Below, piece after piece: positions 43,260 through 54,000 of a stretch of 64,000 nt of DNA. The stretch is from Allolobophora icterica (taxonomy: Eukaryota; Annelida; Clitellata; Crassiclitellata; Lumbricidae): NCBI GenBank assembly GCA_963556255.1, contig OY744616.1, forward strand, positions 6,353,956 to 6,417,955. The letters run 5' to 3'. The translations under genes were made by a program, and so were the position numbers. The notes under the pieces were generated by a model. That model searched no databases, had not been told where the DNA came from, and saw only the letters and a program-made list of their open reading frames with translations. Every line of letters starts with the position of its first letter. Position 1 is the first letter of the stretch.

Positions 43260-44600
43260 AAAAGTGGAGATATTCGGAGGGAGTGCAACGCGCCGACCCG
43301 TCGTGACCCCTACGTTTTGCGTAATTACATAATTTTCGTCCAATCAGAACGCAGATTACATACGTTGCGCGCAGCCAAAGGTCACGACCTTTGACCCGCA
43401 CTGTGTGTATATGTCTAGCGCCAACCTAAGTCTGTTGGGCCTATAGGTGAGTTATGAACCATTTCGATAAATGTGGCGTTATTTAGCTGCTTTTGTGTGT
43501 TTTGGCGCAACAAGTAAATGAATTGTTGTCTGTTCGTCGGCGAAAGACGTCTTTTGAACTGCTTTCGGATTACGTCGTTCGCCAACTGGGGAATTTTATT
43601 CATCGGTTCGTTAGCGTCTAATGATAAGATCTTCCTATAAAGATGTCGCCTTCGACTCGATTTGACAGAGTTATGTTTGCGGTAACGTTAGAGTTACTGC
43701 CAGTCGCAAAAAATGCAGGCATTGTTCGTCTTTTAGGCGATCGGACTATTTATTATTGGTTCGACAACACATGCGTTTTGTACGGTTCGTGACCTGAACC
43801 GCTCCAACCCGGCCTAGCTATGCCGATTCGATTATGCGCCCGAAATGAGTCCGATTGAGGTGGCGCGAGCTATATAATGCGTTTTAACAGATTGGTATTG
43901 ATGGGTAAAAGACGATTTTGAAGTTCTGCGGGGTTTTTGATGTATTTTGGAGTGCTTTCTGTGTGCTATCGATCTCTCGATGACCTCTGTCCTTTACGTG
44001 AGGGCAGGTTCAACATGGCGGCGTCCGATCTGGCTGAGCCAGATGCATAAATTATGCTGATGAGTTCAGAGTTGGGAAGGCGCACTGGGTAGCGTATTTT
44101 TGTAGGGTATTTATATCGTCGGGTCAGGGTCACGCTTTGGTTATTTGTTTACTTTGATGTGTCGTGAGTAATGAATGTCATGTTGTGCTGGTTTTTCACG
44201 CATTGTTGCTTCACTTGGCAGTAGTAGTGGGAGTACCTTGCACTGGAATGCAATTCGTACTCTACCAGGTGCAGTTGAGATATTCGTCGTAGAGGCAGTG
44301 TTGCCTAGCCAACTGAACGCCGCCCGGGCGATGCCCCGTCCTTCTGGTTGCTGAACCAGGGAGAGAAGAGAGATGCTCTTGAGCTTTCTCTCGTCGTCCC
44401 TTCACCCCCTTCCCACTTCCACAGCTGAAGGTTGAATACACCGAATGCTTTTGGGCCTATTGGCTTTCTGGTGAAAAAAGAGCAATTTTGTGGTTTTGCA
44501 CTGGGGCTTATCCTCGACCGCCAGGGCAGGCGGTTCGGACGGTTGAGGTCAGGCAAAGGTCATAATGTTTCTGGAATACTTCCAGAAACGTTCAGCACGC
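43260..44600 (+). promoter_or_regulatory. CpG-rich candidate promoter / 5' UTR of NR2C
   Basis: CpG is frequent here and rare around it. Elements: CCAAT in CGTCCAATCAG at about 43338-43345; an AGGTCA half-site at 43379-43384 overlapping into a DR1 (CGACCT-T-TGACCC, 43385-43397); a YY1-type AACATGGCGGC at 44012-44022; and a perfect DR5 (AGGTCA-GGCAA-AGGTCA) at 44546-44562. YY1 sites of this type usually lie just after a start site. The ATG inside the YY1 motif opens a 11-codon uORF, 44015-44050. The next coding exon on this strand is NR2C at 48961, so a non-coding first exon here is likely but not proven. Confidence 0.5.
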
Positions 44601-44709
44601 GCCTCAGAGTCTCTGGTGTTCTGACGTTTCAAATACAGTTGTTGATTTATGACTGCTCTTTGCAAATAAGTATGTACGTGGTAAATGTTAGTTCTACATG
44701 TGTATGTGG

Positions 44710-44718
44710 ACTTCCTTA

Positions 44719-44765
<47 letters not shown>

Positions 44766-44910
44766 GTATATGTAGGAGAAGAGAGACTTATAGCACCTTT
44801 ACCTGAGATACAAGGCGTCCTATATCTTGCAAAGTGGAACAACATGCATGTATACATAATTGCAGACATGCAAATGTGCATACTTAGATATGTTTTGGAT
44901 AAGCTGTATC

Positions 44911-44991
<81 letters not shown>

Positions 44992-45072
44992 CCTGCCCGG
45001 CGTGTATGAATGCATGCATGTACGTATGTATGTAAGTTTGCATGTACCTATGTGATGCAAACACACACATGC

Positions 45073-45127
<55 letters not shown>

Positions 45128-45256
45128 CATATATATATAGCACCTTTACCTTTATATATATGTATATATATATATATAAAATGGCATGTGTGTGTTTTCA
45201 TCACATAGGTACATGCAAACTTACATACATACGTACATGCATGCATTCATACATAG
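44710..45256. repeat. (TA)n tracts and a long palindrome
   Basis: TA/TATG runs lie at 44720-44775, 44910-44990 and 45078-45175. The arms 45006-45078 and 45178-45250 are inverted copies about 72 nt long with essentially one mismatch (GCAAAC versus GAAAAC), separated by an AT-rich spacer. The many Tyr-Ile open frames here are artefacts. Confidence 0.85.
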
Positions 45257-45389
45257 GCATACTTGGATAAGCTGAATATACTGGGTGCACCGGTGCAGTC
45301 TGGTGGAGCAAATGAAGCAGACCTAAACTTTTTATTCAAACCATTTTCATAATAAGCTTAAAAACACTTCAAAAATATAGACACCAACG

Positions 45390-45935
45390 AACACCATCTT
45401 ATGCCAAATAACTCCATGTGACACCAACTAATGCCAAGTAACACCATCTGACACGAACTAACGCCATCTCTTGCCAACTAACATCATCTCATGCCAACTT
45501 ACACCATCTAACGCCAACTAACCCCATCTAATGCCAGCTAATCCCATGTAATGCCAACTAACACCATCTAGCACCATCTAGCACCAACTAGCATCATGTG
45601 ATGCCAACTAACACCATCTAGCATCAACTAACACCATCTGATGCCAACTAACATCATCCAACACCAACTAACGCCAACTAACCCCATCTAACGTCAGCTA
45701 ATCCCGTTTAATGCCAACTAACACCAACTAACACCATCTAACGCCAACTAACACCATCCCATGCCACCTAACACCATCTAACGCCAATAACACCATCTAA
45801 TGGCAGCTAACGTCATCTAACGCCAACTAACATCATCTCACGCCAGCTAACACCACCTAGTGCCAATAACACCATCTAATGGCAACTAAGGCCATCTAAC
45901 ACCAACTAACACTGGCATCTAATGACATGCATGCA
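45390..45935 (+). repeat. Degenerate minisatellite (AACTAACACCATCTAATGCC)
   Basis: About 25 or more diverged units of roughly 13-20 bp built from CTAACACCATCTAACGCCA-like words. Confidence 0.85.
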
Positions 45936-46069
45936 CCACTGGATGCTGTGACAGAGACATTGAATAGTAAGGCCAAACAAAACGTCTTCTGTTTCATGAT
46001 GGACTATGCCTTCAAGATCATATAGCAAGGCGCTGCACAATAGTTAATAATAATAATAATGGTAATAAT

Positions 46070-46510
46070 AGTAATTATTGTAATTAGTAACTTCTGTTGT
46101 GCCGGTGTCTAATGCATAAGGCATCAGCCGATGGCACACCAAAACCGAGCTCCGTATAAATCGGGTCAATATCCAGAAGATCGGTCCGTAAGACAAAGGC
46201 AGCCTATAAGCAATAATAATAATTGGATAATAATTGGATTGGTGGATAATAATAATGATAATTTTAATTGCAATAATAATTATAGTAATAAGAAGATGAT
46301 TTATATAGAGCTATAGCATGGCCGAGGCCAAGATAAGTGTGCAAACAAATCAGTTCTGAATTGATTATTATCTTTTATCAGATATTGGATAGCACAACGT
46401 CTATTATGAGAGATTGGATAGCACAACGTCTATTATGAGAGATTGGATAGCACAACGTCTATTATGAAAGATTAGATAGCACAACGTCTATTATGAGAGA
46501 CTGGATATAC
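46070..46510 (+). repeat. SINE family E copy and 29-bp tandem repeat
   Basis: 46075-46200 is family E (GTAACTTCTGTTGTGCCGGT, then ATATCCAGAAGATCGGTCCG). 46382-46505 holds four near-identical 29-bp units starting GATTGGATAGCACAACGTCT. Confidence 0.75.
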
Positions 46511-46793
46511 ACTGTTCTTCCATTTCTCTAGCTGTTTACCTAAACAGGCCACTCCCCTGCCACCTGGCGTTGCACTTAGGTTGCTCATACCAGACGTAGC
46601 ACCTGTGAGTGCCTCTGTAGGGTGCTGGACAGTGGTTATCCTAACAGTTCTAAGGAGACGCATCGTAAGGTAAAGGACGTGTTGAGGGAGCGTCCTACCA
46701 GACGGCCCAGCTGTGTTTACCTATTTCGACCCTAAACGATACTAACAATATTTCTGTTGAGCTGTGTGCACGGACCGTGGCAGTGTGCGGGTT

Positions 46794-46856
46794 TCACCTT
46801 TGGCCTTCACGTTGACCTTTACTTTGACCTTTAACCTTTACTTTGACCTCTGACCT
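46794..46856 (+). promoter_or_regulatory. Regular cluster of nuclear-receptor half-sites (DR1 array)
   Basis: Half-sites in order: TCACCT-T-TGGCCT (46794-46806), TGACCT (46813), TGACCT-T-TAACCT (46825-46837), TGACCT-C-TGACCT (46844-46856, a perfect DR1). Pairs are spaced by 1 with about 6 bp between groups, a period of about 19. It could be a small tandem repeat, a composite response element, or both. It lies between the candidate promoter and first coding exon of NR2C. Confidence 0.45.
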
Positions 46857-47164
46857 GTACGTTGACGTTTGACGTTTGCTGACGCGGGAATCGATCTGTT
46901 TGACTGGTTTAAGGGGATCAGGAGGTTTTTGGTTGGGTGGGGGGGGGGGAGCAATGCTTGACATTTCGCCCACCGGCTGTGTGTGCAAATGCTCGATCGG
47001 ACGACACATGACGGAAGATTAGACGAATTAGACCGTGGTGGCACTTAAGGCTGCAGCCTCAGCTGGCTTTACGGTGACCTTCAGCCTATTATGACCTTTA
47101 TCTTGGCAAAAAGCCAAAACCGACGCGATCTAGGGGAAATAGACTTTCTTTTGTGGAGTTGGAT

Positions 47165-47465
47165 TCTGGAATTCTGTTTGTGTGATGTTACTTGACCTCT
47201 TAGTTCCTCGTGTCAGGACAACTATGGCTCAGTCCAGGTCCTTTGCCTGCATAGGTCCCTCACTTTGGAACCGACTTCCTCCTTCTGTCCGCACCACCAT
47301 TCTCTCTGGTAGCGTTGCTTCTTCCTTTTCTCACCTTAAATCCTGCTTTTTCTCCAGGGGTCTCGCGCACTGGGAGCGCCTCTGAATGGTATATACCGCG
47401 AGAGGCGCTTTATAAATGCCCATATACAATACAATACAATACAATACAATACAATACAATACAAT
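47165..47465 (+). mobile_element. LINE 3' end with hairpin and (ACAAT)n tail
   Basis: RTTMAQSRSFACIGPSLWNR then LPPSVRTTILSG and SFSHLKSCFF are the final residues of a non-LTR reverse transcriptase ORF. The 3' UTR forms a hairpin GAGCGCCTCT ... AGAGGCGCT, then TTATAAATGC and an (ACAAT)n tail. It is 5' truncated. 47465-47765 is a degenerate TTATCTAATG/TTACTGTAC tandem repeat. Confidence 0.75.
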
Positions 47466-47849
47466 ACTGTACTTATCTGATGTTATCTAATGCTACTGCA
47501 CTTATGTTATCTAATGTTACTGTACTTATCTTATGTTATCTTATATTAGTGTCCTTATCTAGTGTTATCTAATGTTACTGTACTTATCTAATGTTACTGT
47601 ACTTGTCTAACGTTATCTAATGTTGCTGTACTCATCTAATGTTACTTAATATTACTGTACTTAATGTTACTGTACTTATCTAATGCTATCTGATGTAACT
47701 GTCCTTATCTAGTGTTATCTTATGTTACTGTACTTATCTAATGTTACTGTACTTATCTAATGTACGTCTACATGGTACTATTTGAAAAAGTCCATAGGGG
47801 TGCTTCAACATTGACAACACAACTGGAAGAAGTAGAGCAGTTTCTTAAA

Positions 47850-48135
47850 CTAGACTGATCGGCAGCCATGGGTAATTGGGTATGAAGTGTTAGCGACTTC
47901 ATTTTCGTAACCTCTGCATATGATGGCGGTTGGCCAGTCCTCTCCCTCACCGTCTCATCTTCCCACTGACAGTGTACAGTCAGTGTACTCGTAGCTGAGT
48001 TGGATTGGGGCGCTTGCAGGTGGAGCAGAAATCTCAAACCATATATTGCCCTAGCGGAGATTTGGAGATTTGAACCCCCGACCTGTCGATTGACATTCCA
48101 GCATGCTAGCCACTATACTATCACGCACCCGTTCG
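47850..48135 (-). repeat. SINE family A copy
   Basis: Reversed: GTGTTAGCGACTTCATTTTC first, then GACAGTGTACAGTCAGTG and TTTGAACCCCCGACC. 48290-48390 beyond it has three ACCATGATCGAA repeats and a reversed tail motif (TTTATATAGCGCC, 48272-48284). Confidence 0.75.
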
Positions 48136-48439
48136 GGCGATAACGCAGGCTGCAGCGAGCCATGATATGGATGAGTTATGACGATTAGAATTTGTCCATT
48201 ATCTTGATTGACTTGCGGCATATTGAACGCTGTCTAATCACAGCATTGATGTAATAGTAATTGTTAATGCTCATTTATATAGCGCCTCTTCCAGAAAACT
48301 GATCAGATATGTTCCAGACCTGACTACACAAGACCATGATCGAATAGACCATGATCGAAGAGACCATGATCGAACAGAATGGTCTTGAACCGCTTGCGAA
48401 AACAGAGGAGGCTGTTGTCGCAGATTGCAGATAGATGAT

Positions 48440-48580
48440 GATGATGATGATGATGATGTGATGGTGATTATGTTTGGCTGTGGTTGTCATGGTAGTGGTT
48501 TTGATGATGCAGTGGATGACGGAGAAAATGATGGATGATTAGAGTGATTATGATGAGGACTGAGAATATGGTTGATGATT

Positions 48581-48611
<31 letters not shown>

Positions 48612-48910
48612 CGACGACGACGAGGATGATGATGATGATGATGATGGTGATGGTGGTGGTGGTGGTGGTGGTGGTGGTGGTGGTGGTGGTGGTGGTGGTG
48701 AGTCTTTGTGTGTGGGTGTATTTGGGCTTTTATATAAGACACTTAAAACCGATGATGAAGGTAATGATGACGATGATAGAGAAAATTTCTGATGATTATT
48801 AACAAAATGACTATGATTATGACAACGAAGACAACAACGATGACGATGACTTTGGTTGGTTGTGGTGACGAGGACGATGACAACTATAACAACGATGATT
48901 AAACTGATGA
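48440..48910 (+). repeat. (GAT)n / (GGT)n trinucleotide tract
   Basis: ATGATG runs to 48649, then GGTGGT to 48702, then imperfect GATGAC repeats. These generate poly-Asp, poly-Gly, poly-His and poly-Pro frames that are not genes. The tract abuts the acceptor of the first NR2C coding exon (48926). Confidence 0.9.
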
Positions 48911-48960
48911 CGATTGTTGTCACCAGGTGTCGTTCCTACGCGATCCAGTTCCGTTGATGA

Positions 48961-50955
48961 ATGATGCCAGAAAACAAGCCGATCAAGACCGAATCTCCTT
49001 CAACCATGTCATCAATGGCGTCACTCTACCACGGCGACAGTCCCAGCGGAAGTGGCGGGGGAGGGGGCGGCCTCGTCGCCATAGAGAACTCGACCTCGGA
49101 GGTCATCCACGTCGTCAACGTCACAAATGCTCACCGCACCCACCAGATGGCAGCACTCGAGTCGGCGCTTTCGTCCATGCAGACGATTACGATACCGGCC
49201 GGCAGCCTCAACTTTCCCATTAACCTAGTAAGTGTTGCCCTGCTGCGCCATGAAAGTAGTGTGGCTGCACGATAAAATTAGTGTGGCCATGCTGTAAGAG
49301 TATCTGAGAGGTTTTGTTTTGTCTTTCGGTGTCTCAGCACTATATTATGTTTCTGATACACAAGAACATCACACGCATATAAATATAATGTGGTTAGATC
49401 ACATGCATTATGATAATGGAATAGCCGCCTTCCTTCAGATCACATGGAATAACCACCATCCTTCAGATCACATGGAATAACCACCTTCCTTGAGATCACA
49501 TGGAATAACCACCTTCCTTGAGATCACATGGAATAACCACCATCCTTCAGATCACATGGAATAACCACCATCCTTCAGATCACATGGAATAACCACCTTC
49601 CTTGAGATCACATGGAATAACCACCATCCTTCAGATCACATGGAATAACCACCTTCCTTGAGATCACATGGAATAACCACCATCCTTCAGATCACATGGA
49701 ATAACCACCTTCCTTGAGATCACATGGAATAACCACCATCCTTCAGATCACATGGAATAACCACCTTCCTTGAGATCACATGGAATAACCACCTTCCTTC
49801 AGATAATATGGAATTAACGCCTTTTCTTCAGGTCGCATGGAATAACCACCTTCCTTCAGATCTTTGTTCTTTTAACCAAGGACTCTGCGTACACCTTTTA
49901 AATGCATTTTAGGACACAAATGAATGAATGAATGAATGGATGAACAGATGAATGAATTAGCAAATAAATGAACAAACGAATGAATGAATGAACGGATGAA
50001 TTAATGGATGAACAGATGAATTAATGAATAAACAGATGAATTAATGAATAAACAGATGAATTAATGAACAAACGAACGGATGAATGAATGGACGAACAGG
50101 TGAAAGAATGAACAGATGAACTAATAAATGAGTGAATGATTGAACGAATGAATTGACGAATAAATGAATGAACAAAAGAACGAAAGGAATGCATGAACGC
50201 ATCAACGAAGGAATGAATAAATGAGCGAGTGAGTGGATGAACGAACGAATGAACGAAAGCACGAATGAACGGATGAATGAATGAATGGACGAACAGGTGA
50301 ACGAATGAATGAATGAATGAATGAATGAATGAATGATTGTTCTGACTGTCTAGGTCGCATCTTCGGGTGGAGCTGCATTGGCTGGCAGCTCCCTGTCTTC
50401 TCAACCGAAGATAGTGATGGCTAATCTGACACCTGAATTGGCCGCCAAGATCAAGGAGATGACGCAGAGTAGCCGAGGAACGACGGATCTGTCGAATTTC
50501 GACGTCGAAGCAAAACTAAAGGTCTTTATTTTGCAATTCTGTAGAAACTGGTTTTGCCTTCGTCTTAGAAATCACGTTTACGAGAACTGCATTTATGTAG
50601 TAAAAGATGAATTGGTACTAGATGGTAAATTTCTGAATTTGCTTTGGTGGGCACAACTGTTAAGTTAGAGACAAATAGGAGAGTAACATAAGCAAGTACA
50701 CATTTTAAGACACCAAGATCAGTTAATTATTATTACTGTTGTGCATTTATTATGCTCCTCTATCTAATGACTAAGTATCAAGCAATGGCGCTGAGCAACT
50801 GTGTAGTAATAATAATAATTAAAAACAGTGTATTTTCCAGGGTTAACGAGGAGGGTTCCGTGGTGGGCTTGCAACCCACCCGGGTAAAAAAGCGCTTGCA
50901 ACAGAAACAATGCAACAAATTCACTTACAAAATTGTAGTAGTGTTAGTAGCAGTT

Positions 50956-50994
<39 letters not shown>

Positions 50995-50998
50995 ATAA

Positions 50999-51069
<71 letters not shown>

Positions 51070-54000
51070 TAGTAGAGTGTTTTCCTTCTATGACAGGAGC
51101 TACAGCAGCAGGCTCCTCTTCGTCCTCTGACAGGGGATAAACACGAACTCTGCGTCGTCTGTGAAGATCGAGCTTCCGGTTGGTAGCTAATTAACTTATT
51201 ATTAATATTATCAATATCATTGCTATTATTATGCATTTATTAAGTGCCACTATCTAATGACGAAACATCAATCGATGGCACTGAGCAATTGTGAGTGAAG
51301 GACATGCTCAAGGTTCATATACAGTAACCATCTCACAGGCGATTTGATCCCATACTCTCCGGCATTGCAAGGCGAGCGCTCAACCAATTGGTTACTGTAT
51401 CCCAAGGAATATTTGGTTCATTTTCTTGTTGTATTTCCCCAGAAAGTTGGGGTGTGTGATAGTACAGCGGTCTTTGTACTGAACTGTTCTGCGGTAGTTT
51501 GGAGTTCAAATTACTGCCCCTCTTGTGCTCTTAGAGCAATGGCGTGCACCACAAATGGTTTGTGAGCACAGAAGTGAGTTACCCAATATTTTTCGACAAC
51601 TTCCTTTCCTGTGTACAGCATGGGTTTAGGTTTAACTGGCTTGGCTCTGTAACTACAGAAGATTTAAATTGATAATTTAACCATTGTTACTAATGTAGAT
51701 GTTTCTGATTTTTTAGGTCGTCATTATGGCGTAATTAGTTGCGAAGGCTGTAAAGGTTTCTTCAAGCGTAGCATCCGTAAACAGCTTGGCTACGCGTGCA
51801 GGGGAACGAAGAACTGCCCCATCAACAAACACTACCGAAACCGCTGCCAGTATTGCCGCTTGCAGAAATGCCTAGAGAAGGGCATGAGATCGGAATGTGA
51901 GTATTGCTAACACCAGCCTTTGCAGATCATCTGAGAGCTAGTTCAGCAAAATGTCCATTCTGGGGGAAGTCTGCTGTTGCTCCCCGTTGGGTGTTGGCCA
52001 TGTAGGCAATCGCCCGCAAATGTCCCAGTCTTGTAGAAATATTTTCCTAGGTGGCAGTGTGTAATAATAATCATAACAATAATTAATAAGACAACTAATT
52101 GACCAATTACCTTACAACCCGTTACTTTGTGTTGCCTTTCTGTACCACCTTATGTTACCATTTTACCTTATGTTATTTTACCTCTGTTGTTACCTGTTGT
52201 TGTTTTAATTTAATTTTATTTATGTTACCTTAAATTTCTTTTTCTTGATGTATTTACCTTATGTTCTCCTGTCTCATTGTGCATTGCCCTATTCTTATGT
52301 TTTGTTGCCCTATCTTATGTTGTGTTACCTTTGTTGCCTTCTTTTATACTATGTCACAGTTTGTTCCCTTATCTTGTGCTGTATTACCATATGTTGAGGT
52401 GTCTGATAGTGTAGTGGGTAACGTGCTGGACTGGACTGTCAATGAAGAGGTCGGGGGTTCAAATCTACTTCAGGGCAGAAATTTGGTTCGAGAATTCTCC
52501 TCAACCAGTGCCCCTATCCAACTTAGCTATGACCGTACACTGTTAGTGGGAAGATGAGATGGCGAGGGAGAGGACTTTCCACCTGCCCTCATATGCCAAG
52601 CCTAAGAAAATGAAGTCGCTAACACTTCATACCCATGACTGCCTCAGGGCTAGCTTAACGGACGGCTCTTCTTCTTGTGTGCTATCTTCATTTTGTTTCA
52701 TTGTCTTATATTGCGCTACTTTATCTTTTGTTGTGTTACATTACATTCCCTTGCTTTGCTTTATGTTAACGTTAGTCTCGAAGTTGGGACTATATGCATT
52801 GTCGCACAACATTAATTCATTGCAGTTTCCGTTGCAGCTGTGCAACAAGAACGGAAGCCTCCAGAGTCGAAAGAACGATCCCCGCAGGTCATCGGAACAT
52901 CGACGCAGCGAATCTACATTCGCAAAGACTTCGACAGTCCTTCGGCTGGCGTACCGAATTTCATCGACAAAGTTCCCGAGGTGAAGGATAAGTCCTGCAC
53001 GAAAACAATCTTATATGAAGAGAAAACTGTTTTTAGCAATAAAACTCTTTGTAACAGGAAACTCTTTGTAGCGCTTCTGTTTGGTAGCCATTTCATAAAT
53101 TTCCATATAACGAGATTACCTTATGATTAATAATCGTAATCGTAAACTCCAAATTTCCTAAGCGCTCCTCTTAAGCTAAGCACAGGGCACCAGCTTATTC
53201 ATGAGCGCTGTATCAAGTCGGAGGGGTTGCCCAGAGATACCAGGTGGGGGTTCAGTCCGGTTGCCAGAGACCACATAGTGAGGTCTTATTTTGTATCAGA
53301 TCTCGATTTTGGGTTACATCTCGGACCGCATTATTTCAGTATTCGTGTTGCATTGCAGCTTGTTATTATGAGGCTCGATTGTAGTTTGTTTTTGGCAAGG
53401 ATTCCCAACATCCCATACCTTACCTTATTGTATACCCTATGCATTTGCACTGGCTTCCAATGCACAAGAGGATCACTGTGATTTACGAACATCAGTATTT
53501 AGCTCCACACTGCGGTTCTTGTATACATGGTTCTTGCACAGTTCGTTCACTGTTCTTGCAAGGTTCTTTTACAGTTCTTGTATGGTTCTTGTATGGTTTT
53601 TTTACGGTTCTTGTATGGTTCTTGCACAATTCTTGTATGGTTCTTGTATGGCCTATTGACCAGCATGAATTTTGAAGTTAATGGCTTTGGAACATAGCAC
53701 CATTTTGTGTTAGGCAGAATGACACATATATTAATCCACACTGTATACGTTTGCATACGGTTCTTGTTGCAGTCGAAAAAGCCTGGTCTCCTATCGAATC
53801 TACACGAGCGCATCTTCCAAACGGATCAGGGAACCTTTGTCCTCTGTTCAGCAATGGCTAGCCCATCTCAGAACACAGGTAATACAGGTAAAATACAGAT
53901 ATATGTGTGCGTATGTATGTGTGTGGGTGTGTGTGTGTGTGTGTCTGTGTCTGTGTCTGTGTGTGTGTGTGCGCGCGCGTGCGTGTGCGAGCGTGCTTGC

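Noticed and set aside
45010..45270. Small tyrosine/isoleucine-rich proteins
   Set aside because: They are translations of (TA)n tracts and the palindrome arms.
48535..48792. Poly-Asp/poly-Gly and poly-His/poly-Pro open frames
   Set aside because: Products of (GAT)n and (GGT)n repeats read in all frames.
49425..49865. Regular 28-bp repeats reminiscent of a CRISPR array
   Set aside because: Units are head to tail with no unique spacers and lie in an intron of an animal gene; this is a minisatellite.
51134..51178. NR2C exon 3 starting at the nearer acceptor (51133)
   Set aside because: It would enter in the wrong phase. The acceptor at 51096, with a pyrimidine-rich tract, keeps phase 0 and gives [16 protein letters not shown].
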